Assembly: GCA_963791295.1 (NCBI GenBank)
Contig: CAWBRY010000005.1
Span: forward strand, 124,001 to 188,000
Direction: 5' to 3'
DNA from: CAWBRY01 sp963791295
GTDB lineage: Bacteria > Bacteroidota > Bacteroidia > Chitinophagales > Chitinophagaceae
Length of the DNA: 64,000 bases
This document shows, piece by piece, positions 25,365 through 34,097 of this stretch. The notes beneath the pieces are model-generated. The model was not told the DNA's origin, did not search any database, and saw only the letters and a list, made by a program, of their open reading frames with translations. Within the stretch, counting starts at the first letter, position 1, and each line of letters begins with the position of its first letter. The position numbers were made by a program, and so were the translations under genes.

Positions 25365-25399
25365 CGAGCACCAACAACCTCTATGTTTGTTGGTGCTCG
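25365..25399 (-). terminator. Terminator hairpin after the fasciclin gene
   Basis: CGAGCACCAACA (25365-25376) pairs perfectly with TGTTGGTGCTCG (25388-25399), a 12-bp stem with an 11-nt loop. It lies 15 bp downstream of the fasciclin gene and separates it from the cytochrome b operon. The U tract is weak. Confidence 0.65.
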
Positions 25400-25413
25400 G
25401 CTACATAGTTATC

Positions 25414-25971
25414 TTATTTCGGGAGCACTACATGATCGATCACGTGAATCACACCATTACTTTGATAAACATTCTTGATGGTAAGGGTAGCCATTCCTCC
25501 ATTCTCATCTTTCAGCATATAATTTCCCATTTTCTTCATGATCCAAAGTTTACCTCCGGAGACGGTGGTCAACTCGGCGGTTCCTTTTCCCGCCTTGATC
25601 TTTTCATCCAGCTCCTTAGTGCCTAACCTGTCGGCAACAACATGATAGGTGAGGATGCCGGTTAATTTAGACTTGTTCTCGGGTTGCAGCAATGTTTCAA
25701 CCGTTCCTGCGGGCAATAAATTGAAGGCCTCATTAGTAGGGGCAAACACCGTGAAGGGGCCAGCGCCCTGCAAGGTCTCCACCAATCCGGCAGCTTTAAC
25801 TGCGGCCACCAGGGTGGTATGATCTTTAGAGTTGACGGCATTCTCGACGATGTTTTTGGAAGGATACATGGCGGCTCCGCCAACCTGGACTGTGGCTTCA
25901 TTCTGGGCATACGATGCATTCATCAGTAACATCGCTACCATCATTGCTCCGAAAAATTTGATTTGTTTCAT
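25414..25971 (-). CDS. Secreted fasciclin-domain protein
   Basis: 185 aa. A signal peptide (MKQIKFFGAMMVAMLLMNASYA) is followed by one complete FAS1 domain: KDHTTLVAAVKAAGLVETL, GPFTVFAPTNEAFNLLP, LTGILTYHVVADRL and GVIHVIDHVVLP. FAS1 domains mediate adhesion and are common as single-domain secreted proteins in Bacteroidota. The gene is monocistronic: a 12-bp-stem hairpin follows it. Confidence 0.9.
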   Translation of the reverse strand: MKQIKFFGAMMVAMLLMNASYAQNEATVQVGGAAMYPSKNIVENAVNSKDHTTLVAAVKAAGLVETLQGAGPFTVFAPTNEAFNLLPAGTVETLLQPENKSKLTGILTYHVVADRLGTKELDEKIKAGKGTAELTTVSGGKLWIMKKMGNYMLKDENGGMATLTIKNVYQSNGVIHVIDHVVLPK

Positions 25972-26054
25972 AACCTGGTTTTAAATTTTATAGATTATTA
26001 ATTTCTTCTTCCTTTATGGACGAATACAATTACGAAGGCGGATCAGGCATTGGA

Positions 26055-26082
26055 TTGCCGAAAAGCACTAATTTTATTTTTG
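26055..26082 (+). promoter_or_regulatory. Bacteroidota-type promoter for the EVE gene
   Basis: TTG at 26055-26057 and TATTTTTG at 26075-26082 with 17 bp between. It fits the -33/-7 pattern and lies about 40 bp before the ATG at 26125. Confidence 0.5.
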
Positions 26083-26124
26083 CACGTAATCCGAATTACA
26101 AATCTGAAATCAATATTATTTCGT

Positions 26125-26532
26125 ATGGCAAAATGGCTTGTAAAATCAGAACCCGCTTCTTATAGTTGGGAACAATTGCAAAAGGATAAGGAAACCTGTT
26201 GGAGTGGTATACGCAATTATGCTGCGCGAGGTCATTTGCGGACAATGAAAAAAGGTGATGAGGTATTCTTTTATCATAGCAATGAAGGGACCGACATTGT
26301 AGGCATTGCAAAAGTGACAAAAGAAGCTTATCCCGATCCGACTATCGATGATGATCGTTGGGTAGCAGTAGATCTAAAATTTCATAAAAAGCTAAAAAAG
26401 CCCGTAACGCTTGAAACCATTAAGAAGGATAAGCGACTGGCTAAGATGGCGCTGGTCCGTATTGGGCGCCTTTCGGTACAACCGGTCTCGGAGGATGAAT
26501 GGAACATTATCATGAAGCTTGCGGAAGGATAA
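26125..26532 (+). CDS. EVE domain protein
   Basis: 135 aa, about the normal size for a stand-alone EVE domain. The EVE/PUA-like fold binds modified nucleobases such as methylcytosine. Typical elements are MAKWLVKSEPASYSWEQL, WSGIRNYAARGHLRTMKKGD, EVFFYHSNEGTDIVGIAKV and WVAVDLKFHKKL. The start at 26125 is fixed by MAKWLVKSEP; the ORF is open upstream to 26050 but that part overlaps the promoter. The sirtuin follows after 24 bp. Confidence 0.9.
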   Translation: MAKWLVKSEPASYSWEQLQKDKETCWSGIRNYAARGHLRTMKKGDEVFFYHSNEGTDIVGIAKVTKEAYPDPTIDDDRWVAVDLKFHKKLKKPVTLETIKKDKRLAKMALVRIGRLSVQPVSEDEWNIIMKLAEG

Positions 26533-26556
26533 GCAACCAAAGGGAATTTGAAATTT

Positions 26557-27243
26557 ATGCCGAAAAAGAAGATCGTGGTACTTACGGGGGCAGGAGTGAG
26601 CGCAGAGAGCGGGCTAAAGACTTTTCGGGATAGCGATGGCCTGTGGGAAGGATACAATGTAACTGAAGTAGCCACGCCCGGTGGCTGGGGAAAAAATCCT
26701 CAATTAGTCCTGGACTTCTATAATCAGAGGCGAAGGAATGTAGCTGACGCAATTCCTAATGCTGCTCACCTTGGGTTGGCGGCACTGGAAAAAGATTTTG
26801 ATGTAACCATCATCACTCAGAATATAGATGACCTTCATGAAAGAGCCGGGTCCACGCGCATCATTCATTTGCATGGTGAGATCTTTAAGATGAGAAGCGA
26901 AAAGAATATCCGCCTGGTTTATGATATCCAGGGAGACATAAATTTTGGCGACCTCGCCGAAGATGGCTCTCAACTGCGGCCTTTTATTGTCTGGTTTGAA
27001 GAACCAGTCCCCAAAATTGAAGAGGCAATCCCGGTGGTGGCGCAAGCCGATATTTTTGTAGTGGTAGGCACATCCCTGGCAGTGTATCCTGCGGCAGGGC
27101 TGGTTAATTTTACGGCTCCCGGCACACCGCTATATATTATTGACAAAAGAATCCCTGATAATTCCTTTGTTAATAATGTCACAACTATAGAAAAACCGGC
27201 AACCGAAGGAGTCGCTCATTTTATAAAATTAATATCTTCCTAA
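26557..27243 (+). CDS. NAD-dependent deacylase (sirtuin, CobB-like), lacking zinc cysteines
   Basis: 228 aa. Rossmann-type sirtuin with GAGVSAESGLKTFRDSDGLW for NAD binding, TQNIDDLHERAG and the catalytic His in HLHGEIFKM, plus VVGTSLAVYPAAGL. The small domain normally holds a Cys4 zinc site between HGE and the LRP motif. Here that span reads RSEKNIRLVYDIQGD with no cysteines, and the usual WFGE is WFEE. An upstream TTG at 26548 was not chosen because MPKKKIVVLTGAG fits the family start. Function should be protein deacylation, with the zinc-free module possibly stabilised differently. Confidence 0.85.
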   Translation: MPKKKIVVLTGAGVSAESGLKTFRDSDGLWEGYNVTEVATPGGWGKNPQLVLDFYNQRRRNVADAIPNAAHLGLAALEKDFDVTIITQNIDDLHERAGSTRIIHLHGEIFKMRSEKNIRLVYDIQGDINFGDLAEDGSQLRPFIVWFEEPVPKIEEAIPVVAQADIFVVVGTSLAVYPAAGLVNFTAPGTPLYIIDKRIPDNSFVNNVTTIEKPATEGVAHFIKLISS

Positions 27244-27258
27244 ACCAATTGTATTGTT

Positions 27259-28053
27259 ATGAGAAAGATCATTCGATATTCACTCCGTGGCATACTTGTT
27301 TTACTGATCATGCTCGGATTATTGATCGTATTCATGCTCAATCCCGAGGTGGTGTATGCTAAAAAGCATAGTTATAAGCAATTTAATATTTACTCCAAGC
27401 AGGAGTGCTCTCCTGGCTACGACCAGGTGATAGAGAATGCATTACAGCTCGTTCAGAAATCGGAAATATATAATCCGCAGATGAAAGCATACATTTTCCT
27501 GAACGATGGAAATGGTGCCAGTATAAAATTTATACTGAGAAAGGCATTCGGAGATGCTTTCGCCTGGGGATATGCGAATAAAGTGGTTTTAAATGGAGCC
27601 ACAGATCCATCCTATCAATGGATTCAAATGAACGGTTATAACCGACATCTGGCCAGAACAATCGCTCATGAACTGATCCATTGTTACGAGGCTAAAAAAT
27701 TAGGATGGCTCCATTCTCGTCCCCTCGCCAAGATTGACATGTGGAAATGGGAAGGATATGCCGAGTATGTAAGCTATCGTTCCTCTATCAAAAATGAAAA
27801 ACAGGTTTTGCTGGCCGCCATAAAAAAATATGAAACGGAAAAAGACAAGGAATCATTCCAGTGGGCAATGGTCGACATCGACGAAGGGGTTTCTATTGCC
27901 GGCCGGGCCTATTTTCGTTTTTGGATCATGGTGAAATATCTGATCGACATAAAGCAGCTACGGTTTGAACAATTGATCAAGCTTCCCACTACCGAAACCG
28001 ATGTTTATCGTGAAATGGTCAATTGGTATCGATCACAGGTTCCTGCCTCCTGA
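27259..28053 (+). CDS. Membrane-anchored HExxH putative metallopeptidase
   Basis: 264 aa. An N-terminal helix (about residues 7-27) anchors it. Residues 130-145 hold TIAHELIHCYEAKK with the zinc-binding pattern HExxH at 137-141. Further acidic residues in WKWEGYAEYVSY (Glu165, Glu169) are placed to act as the third ligand, as in gluzincins. No named family is recognised; it may belong to the peptidase MA clan. The C-terminus shows a helical domain similar to other gluzincins. It lies 15 bp after the sirtuin gene. Confidence 0.65.
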   Translation: MRKIIRYSLRGILVLLIMLGLLIVFMLNPEVVYAKKHSYKQFNIYSKQECSPGYDQVIENALQLVQKSEIYNPQMKAYIFLNDGNGASIKFILRKAFGDAFAWGYANKVVLNGATDPSYQWIQMNGYNRHLARTIAHELIHCYEAKKLGWLHSRPLAKIDMWKWEGYAEYVSYRSSIKNEKQVLLAAIKKYETEKDKESFQWAMVDIDEGVSIAGRAYFRFWIMVKYLIDIKQLRFEQLIKLPTTETDVYREMVNWYRSQVPAS

Positions 28054-28070
28054 AGCAATTGATTTCAGAA

Positions 28071-29576
28071 TTAGCGAATTTCTTCATGGAATTTCACATT
28101 ATGTGCCTCTAGTTCACGGAGCACGGGCTCGTAGATTTCTTTGGAGGTAGGAATTTGTAACCCAGTCGACTTTATCTTTCCATTTAGGATCAATTTAGCA
28201 GCAATTCCCAGGGGTAATCCCACTGTTTTTGCCATCGCTGTATGCAGGCTGTTTTCTCCTTTCACTACGAGACTACTGCGGATCTCTGAATCCCGGGTGC
28301 CGATCCGGTATTGTATTTCGTGCAACATCACGATCATATCCTTATCATAAGGGCGTAGACTCAACTTTTTTTCCACTGCAAACTGCAGGATATCGGCAGG
28401 GGTGCACAATCCACGATTCACCAGCGTGTCCTGGTCGTCGAGCCCGAGGAAAAATAATTGTTTAAGAGTGAGGTTAGCTTCGTGCATTTTTTGTGCGACA
28501 AAAGCAGCGGCCTTATTCTTCACATCGTCGATCGCGATCTCTTCCAAATTTCCCTTTTCATCTGCAGCCACAAAAGACTCCGGAATTTTTTCTCCCTCGA
28601 AGCTCGCTTCGTTTTCGGCTTCCATCAGCTTCATCAGATTCTCCATGAGGCTCCTGGTTTCGGCAAACCGCTCAGATAGTTTTTGATTCAACCACTCGCC
28701 AAACCCATTCTTATCCATATGTTCCTTAAACACCTGGTAAAGCGTCTTGCCATCCGTATCATATTGCGTCGTCTCATTAGTCAACCGGAGGTCAATGATA
28801 TTCTTCCAGCCATACATGAAGTCGGGGTGTCGAAGGGTAGTCCTTACAAAAGTCTTCGTCTGACCGAGTCCATAGACGGCAGGATAGTTCAGGGAATCGC
28901 GATTTGGGTACCAGGAGAGATAACCGATCTCCGGGATATTAACGATCCGGTCGCCCGTAAATAATTCCTCGTAGCTCAGTTTTTTCTCTTCACCATCTTC
29001 TATGAAATGTGCACCGGCCTTTCCCGCCATGATGATATTTCTCGGGTTCCAGCTCACTTTGTAGTGCCAGGGATTATCGTCGCTTTCAGGGGCTACCAAT
29101 CCGCCGCAATGAGACCGGAATGAAATGACCTCGCCGCCTTTGGCGTGAATGCCATCGATGATCTTCATGGCGCTCATGTGGTCAATGCCGGGATCGAGGC
29201 CCATTTCGCAAAGAAATAAAAGGCCCTTATTCCGTATCTCCGATTGAAGGCTCCTCATTTCATCGTCCACATAGGATGCGGTCAATAGGTTTTTTGAATG
29301 TTTCAAGCAATCCCTGGCTACCTTATTATGAAGAGCAGGAGGCAACATAGATATCACCACATCGGCATGGCGAATATGCTTCGCCCTTTCCGAATCCTTT
29401 TGAATGTCGAAAGAAATAGCGGTGGCATGGGTGGAGTGACCAATCTTTGATTGAGCCAGCTTCAGATCGGCGTCGACGATCACGATCTTCCAATTTTCCC
29501 TGATGGTGTTTTCCAGCAAGTAATCAATAAGAACCGTTGCCGATTTTCCAGCACCAAACAGGAGGATGGTCTTCAT
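28071..29576 (-). CDS. Saccharopine dehydrogenase-like oxidoreductase
   Basis: 501 aa. N-terminal Rossmann fold with LLFGAGKSATVLIDYL, then DADLKLAQSK and DVVISMLPPALHNKVA. The catalytic/substrate region holds CEMGLDPGIDHMSAMKII and SHCGGLVAPESDDNPWHYKVSW, typical of saccharopine dehydrogenases. A C-terminal domain of about 130 residues continues to the end. Family members act in lysine degradation or synthesis; the length suits the catabolic type of Bacteroidota. It is convergent with the HExxH gene (18 bp gap). Confidence 0.85.
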   Translation of the reverse strand: MKTILLFGAGKSATVLIDYLLENTIRENWKIVIVDADLKLAQSKIGHSTHATAISFDIQKDSERAKHIRHADVVISMLPPALHNKVARDCLKHSKNLLTASYVDDEMRSLQSEIRNKGLLFLCEMGLDPGIDHMSAMKIIDGIHAKGGEVISFRSHCGGLVAPESDDNPWHYKVSWNPRNIIMAGKAGAHFIEDGEEKKLSYEELFTGDRIVNIPEIGYLSWYPNRDSLNYPAVYGLGQTKTFVRTTLRHPDFMYGWKNIIDLRLTNETTQYDTDGKTLYQVFKEHMDKNGFGEWLNQKLSERFAETRSLMENLMKLMEAENEASFEGEKIPESFVAADEKGNLEEIAIDDVKNKAAAFVAQKMHEANLTLKQLFFLGLDDQDTLVNRGLCTPADILQFAVEKKLSLRPYDKDMIVMLHEIQYRIGTRDSEIRSSLVVKGENSLHTAMAKTVGLPLGIAAKLILNGKIKSTGLQIPTSKEIYEPVLRELEAHNVKFHEEIR

Positions 29577-29747
29577 ATGAATTCGGGAATTGAAATGGAA
29601 AGGTAAATTAGAAATAAAAACCAGAATCAGAAAGGGGAAAAAGCGATTAAAAAGGGGTTGTTTTCGGTTGGTCTAAATGAATTCACCATGGTGGAAAAAA
29701 TAGGAAAAAATCAACTTTTTTCATCAGGTTTTCACCCTTTAAAAAGG

Positions 29748-29755
29748 TAGATTTG
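29748..29755 (+). promoter_or_regulatory. Promoter -7 element for gyrA (TAGATTTG)
   Basis: TAGATTTG followed by CC fits TAnnTTTG. It would give a leader of about 95 nt before the gyrA ATG at 29855. A convincing -33 TTG is not visible. Confidence 0.4.
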
Positions 29756-29854
29756 CCAACCCCGAAACAGCCCACTAAATGGAGTTTTCTCCATTCCCGG
29801 GCATAAGCCAAAAATTTAGTGTAGTTCGTAAAAAATAGAAGAAGGAAATTCATC

Positions 29855-32422
29855 ATGGAAGACAATTTTGAGCCATTACAAACCAGTGACGGCAACCGAA
29901 TCATTCCCGTCAATATTGAGGAGCAAATGAAGACCGCCTATATCGACTATTCCATGTCGGTAATTGTGGGCCGTGCGCTCCCCGATGTAAGAGATGGCTT
30001 GAAGCCGGTTCATCGCCGTGTTCTACACGCCATGAATGAGTTGGGGATTCATTATAACCGGCCATATAAAAAATCCGCGCGTATTGTGGGAGAGGTTTTG
30101 GGTAAATACCATCCCCATGGCGACATGTCCGTTTACGATGCAATGGTCCGTATGGCGCAGGATTGGAGTATGCGTTACGAATTGATCGACGGACAGGGAA
30201 ACTTTGGAAATCAGGATGGCGACGGTCCGGCGGCAATGCGGTATACCGAGGCCAGGTTGGCGCGGCTGACCGAGTTCATGTTGGAAGATATTGAAAAGGA
30301 TACAGTAGACTTTCAACTAAACTTCGATGATTCTGAAAGGGAACCAACGATACTTCCTACCCGGATCCCTCAATTATTGATCAACGGATCGAGTGGCATT
30401 GCTGTCGGCATGGCCACGAATATGATGCCCCACAACCTGGGCGAAGTAATCGATGGTTGTATCGCCTACATCGACAAACGAGATATTACCATCGATGAGT
30501 TGATGCAACATGTAAAGGCGCCCGACTTTCCAACAGGTGGTATTATCTATGGAATGGAAGGAGTAAAAGCAGCCATGCATTTTGGCAGGGGAAGGGTAGT
30601 GGTGAGGGGTAAATTGACGATCGATGCCAAACCCAGTGGAAGAGAGCAGATCATCATTACAGAAGTCCCTTACCAGGTTAACCGCGATGCGCTGACCAAC
30701 CGTATAGGCGAATTGGTCAATGAAAAAATTATTGAAGGCGTTGCGCATGTAAACAATGAATCTAATAATAAGGAAGGTACCCGCCTCGTCATTGACCTCA
30801 AAAGAGATGCTGTTGCAAATGTTATCGTCAACCAATTATATAAACTCACGGAGTTACAAACTTCGTTCGGAATAAATAATGTCGCCATAGTAAAAGGCAG
30901 GCCGCGTACACTCAATTTGAAAGAATTGATCAGCGAATTTGTGGAGTTTAGGCATGAAGTGGTTGTCAGGCGTGCTCAATTTGAATTAAAGGAAGCGGAG
31001 AAGAAAGCTCACCTGTTGAGAGGTTACCTGATTGCATTGGATCACTTGGACGAAGTCATTTCTTTGATCCGGGCTTCATCCACTCCTGAAATTGCTAAAG
31101 ATAGTTTGGTCAATGCAGGCTGGGGACTGGATGAGATTCAGGCAAAGGCCATCCTGGAATTGCGGCTACAACGGTTGACAGGGATGGAGAGAGAAAAAAT
31201 AAAAGAAGAATACGATGAATTGATGACATTGATTGGTCATTTAAAAGAACTTTTGGGCGATGAGGGTTTGCGTTTCGACCTGATCAAAAAAGAACTGACC
31301 GAAGTAAAAGAACGTTTTGCCGATGCCAGGAAAACGGAGATCACGTACCTGGATGATGAAGTGAAGATAAAAGACCTCATAAAAGAAGAGCATGTCGTCA
31401 TCACGATCTCTCACCTGGGTTATATCAAGCGAACTCCGGCGGATGGATATCGCTCGCAACGCCGCGGCGGGAGAGGAGTTATAGGCGGCCGCACCAGGGA
31501 AGAAGATTTTATCGAACATCTTTTTGTTGCATCAACGCATCATACGATGTTGTTCTTTACGGAAAAGGGGAGATGCTTCTGGTTGAATGTATGGGAGATT
31601 CCGGAAGGCGAGAAGACCAGTAAAGGTCGCGCCATTCAAAACCTGATGCAATTGCCGCCGGATGATAAGGTGCGGGCAATTATCGATGTAAAAGATTTGA
31701 AGGATGAGGAATTTGTAAAATCACATAATATTGTGCTATGCACTAAAAAAGGCATCATCAAAAAAACAGAGTTGTTGGATTTCAGCAGGCCAAGACAGAC
31801 CGGTGTGAATGCCATCAACATTGTTGAAGGAGATGAATTGTTGGAAGCCAAGATGACGGATGGAAAGAGTGAGATCATGATGGCAGTAAAGAGTGGTCGT
31901 GCCATTCGATTCAATGAATCCAAAGTCCGTCCGACCGGCCGCGGAGCCATTGGCGTAGCAGGAATTGAACCCGATGAATACAATGATGAAGTAGTCGGCA
32001 TGATTTGTGTCAATCCTGAACAGCAGGCTACGCGGACAGTCCTGGTAGTAAGTGAAAAAGGATTTGGAAAAAGAACGGCTGTCGAAGAATATCGAATGAC
32101 CAACCGCGGCGGCAAGGGAGTGAAGACCATTAACGTCACTGAAAAAACGGGTGTCCTGGTTGGCATGTTGGAGGTAGATGATGCGGACGATTTGATGATC
32201 ACATGTAAAAGTGGTGTGACCATAAGAATGAAAGTTGCTGATATCAGTGAGCAGGGAAGGGCTACCCAGGGAGTGAAACTGATCCGGTTAGATGAGGGGG
32301 ACGAGATAGCGGCTATTACCCGTCTCGATGATCAATACGGGTTAAAGTCAGCCCAAAATGGGAAGGAAGGCAACGCAACGAATGGCGCCGAAAATCCATC
32401 TGAAACAAAAGATCCTGAATAA
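29855..32422 (+). CDS. gyrA: DNA gyrase subunit A
   Basis: 855 aa. Cuts and rejoins DNA as the A2B2 gyrase. The winged-helix domain has YSMSVIVGRALPDVRDGLKP, the catalytic Tyr130 in AAMRYTEARL, and GQGNFGNQDGDGPAAMR. The C-terminal beta-pinwheel domain carries the GyrA box QRRGGRGVIGG, which separates it from ParC. In the quinolone-resistance region the sequence is HPHGDMSVYD, so the position equal to E. coli Ser83 is Met (residue 91), while the acidic Asp95 is kept. The C-terminal tail is long and rich in Asn, Gly and Glu. It is followed by a secreted TPR gene after 57 bp. Confidence 0.97.
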   Translation: MEDNFEPLQTSDGNRIIPVNIEEQMKTAYIDYSMSVIVGRALPDVRDGLKPVHRRVLHAMNELGIHYNRPYKKSARIVGEVLGKYHPHGDMSVYDAMVRMAQDWSMRYELIDGQGNFGNQDGDGPAAMRYTEARLARLTEFMLEDIEKDTVDFQLNFDDSEREPTILPTRIPQLLINGSSGIAVGMATNMMPHNLGEVIDGCIAYIDKRDITIDELMQHVKAPDFPTGGIIYGMEGVKAAMHFGRGRVVVRGKLTIDAKPSGREQIIITEVPYQVNRDALTNRIGELVNEKIIEGVAHVNNESNNKEGTRLVIDLKRDAVANVIVNQLYKLTELQTSFGINNVAIVKGRPRTLNLKELISEFVEFRHEVVVRRAQFELKEAEKKAHLLRGYLIALDHLDEVISLIRASSTPEIAKDSLVNAGWGLDEIQAKAILELRLQRLTGMEREKIKEEYDELMTLIGHLKELLGDEGLRFDLIKKELTEVKERFADARKTEITYLDDEVKIKDLIKEEHVVITISHLGYIKRTPADGYRSQRRGGRGVIGGRTREEDFIEHLFVASTHHTMLFFTEKGRCFWLNVWEIPEGEKTSKGRAIQNLMQLPPDDKVRAIIDVKDLKDEEFVKSHNIVLCTKKGIIKKTELLDFSRPRQTGVNAINIVEGDELLEAKMTDGKSEIMMAVKSGRAIRFNESKVRPTGRGAIGVAGIEPDEYNDEVVGMICVNPEQQATRTVLVVSEKGFGKRTAVEEYRMTNRGGKGVKTINVTEKTGVLVGMLEVDDADDLMITCKSGVTIRMKVADISEQGRATQGVKLIRLDEGDEIAAITRLDDQYGLKSAQNGKEGNATNGAENPSETKDPE

Positions 32423-32479
32423 AACACCGTATTTTCATGGCAACCTGCCACACATTTTTTAAACTAATCAATTACAAAA

Positions 32480-33820
32480 ATGAAAAAGTTTTTCTTATTC
32501 ACGACGATGTTGATGCTTGCCTTTTCGATTGCGGCGCAGGATTACGACGCTGTTAAGAACCTGTTGATATTAAATCAATACAAGAAAGCGAAGGAAGATT
32601 TCGATAAGGCGATGACCAATCCCAAGTACTCCTCAAAAGCGGAAGCGTACTTGCTCAAAATGACGATTTATTCCGGTCTGGCGATGGATAAGACGGTGCA
32701 GCCAAATCCGGATCAGGCACAATTGACGAAGGATGCGCTGGAGGCCTATAAAAAGTATAAGGAGATGCAGCCGGACCTCAAGCTCGTGACCGATCCCATC
32801 TATCAGAATGGACCAGTTAATTTGTATGCCAGTCTTTATGGAATGGGATACGAGGATTATCAATCCAAGAAATGGGAGGAGGCTCATGAAAAATTTATTA
32901 ATGCGGTTGAAATGTCTGATCTATTGATTAATCAAAAGCTTTTCAAGACAGTCATCGACACGAATGTGCTTATCCTCGCCGGAGTGACTTCGGAAAACAG
33001 TAAACATGATGACGACGCAGCAAAATATTATTCAAGGCTGGCTGATCAAAAGGTAGGCGGAGAAGACATGGAAAATATCTATCGCTTCATGGTCAGGCAT
33101 TCCTTTATGAAAGGGGACATGGCTGCATTCGAAAAGTACAAGGCCATTGGAAAAGAATTGTATCCAAAGAGCGAGTTCTTCAATTATGACAGTGTTGATT
33201 TTGGTGTGGGACTAGCTGCGGATTTTGACACAAAAGTGAAAGAACTGGAAAAGGTGCTGGCTACGAAGCCCGACGATTTTAAAGCAAACCAGACGCTGGG
33301 AATAATTCTTTATGACACACTAAATCCTCGCGATCCCAAAGGTGTTCCGCCAGCCAATGCTGATGAACTGGAAAAGAAGATGATCGATGCACTTAGTAAG
33401 GCGTCAGCAGTCAAACCGGAAACAGAGATACCTTATATATACCAGGGAGATCATTATATAGGAAAAGCGATTAAGGCGACTGAAGCAAAAGAGGCGTTTG
33501 TAAAAGAAATGAAAGGCCGCACGAAAGCGGGAGCACAGCCCGCCAAGGATGACGTGCAGAAAAGAGATGCCTTTGACGTACAGTACAGCGCTATGCTTGA
33601 CCATGCGCGTGAGCCGTATGAAAAGGCAGCAGGGATCTTTGCCGGCAAGTCCAATCTTTCTATCGCCGATAAGCAGCAATATAAAAAGGTGGTTAGTTAT
33701 CTGGCAGATATTTATGCTAATAAGAAAACCACGGCCAAGGGTAAGCCAGCTGATCAGGCCAAGTATGCCGCTGAAGAAAAGAAATGGAATGAGGTGTATG
33801 AGTCGATTAAGATGAAGTGA
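32480..33820 (+). CDS. Secreted TPR-type helical repeat protein
   Basis: 446 aa. A signal peptide (MKKFFLFTTMLMLAFSIAAQ) precedes a mostly helical protein with degenerate TPR units (LLILNQYKKAKEDFDKAM, GMGYEDYQSKKWEEAHEKFINAVEM, KPDDFKANQTLGIILYDTL). The C-terminal third is Lys/Ala-rich and highly charged. It probably acts as a periplasmic scaffold; no specific family is recognised. Two REP-like palindromes lie directly downstream (33837 and 33895). Confidence 0.75.
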   Translation: MKKFFLFTTMLMLAFSIAAQDYDAVKNLLILNQYKKAKEDFDKAMTNPKYSSKAEAYLLKMTIYSGLAMDKTVQPNPDQAQLTKDALEAYKKYKEMQPDLKLVTDPIYQNGPVNLYASLYGMGYEDYQSKKWEEAHEKFINAVEMSDLLINQKLFKTVIDTNVLILAGVTSENSKHDDDAAKYYSRLADQKVGGEDMENIYRFMVRHSFMKGDMAAFEKYKAIGKELYPKSEFFNYDSVDFGVGLAADFDTKVKELEKVLATKPDDFKANQTLGIILYDTLNPRDPKGVPPANADELEKKMIDALSKASAVKPETEIPYIYQGDHYIGKAIKATEAKEAFVKEMKGRTKAGAQPAKDDVQKRDAFDVQYSAMLDHAREPYEKAAGIFAGKSNLSIADKQQYKKVVSYLADIYANKKTTAKGKPADQAKYAAEEKKWNEVYESIKMK

Positions 33821-33836
33821 TGGATTTGATCGCCCT

Positions 33837-33855
33837 GGCGCGTGTCTCACGCGCC
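33837..33855. repeat. REP-like palindrome, copy 1
   Basis: GGCGCGTGTCTCACGCGCC, an 8-bp stem around TCT, starting 17 bp after the TPR gene. It belongs to the same family as the copies at 33895 and 35036, with arms GGYGCGTG/CACGCRCC. Confidence 0.7.
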
Positions 33856-33894
33856 AGCGGCCTATGAGGGAAAAAGAAAAATCTCCTTTGCCTT

Positions 33895-33913
33895 GGTGCG
33901 TGTCTCACGCACT
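33895..33913. repeat. REP-like palindrome, copy 2
   Basis: GGTGCGTGTCTCACGCACT, the same orientation and spacer (TCT) as copy 1, 58 bp farther on. One arm base is changed at the end. Confidence 0.7.
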
Positions 33914-33950
33914 ACTTAACATAATATAAATTATAGGAAAAGCGAAGGCT

Positions 33951-34069
33951 GGAGTTGTTAATCATAACTCCGCCAATATCTTTCTCGCTCGAGACTTAAA
34001 TGCGGCCGACTCAACGTGCCATCGATCTTCGATGGCCGTCCTAAGTTCATTTTTGAACCCTCAGGTTCA
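33951..34069 (+). other. Three consecutive hairpins upstream of the YdjC-type gene
   Basis: GGAGTT/AACTCC (33951-33971), GCCATCGA/TCGATGGC (34018-34036) and TGAACC/GGTTCA (34054-34069) follow one another in the gap before the start at 34098. They may be leader structure or degenerate palindromes. No family is recognised. Confidence 0.4.
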
Positions 34070-34097
34070 TTATATTTAAATCTGAAATGTCAAGAAA

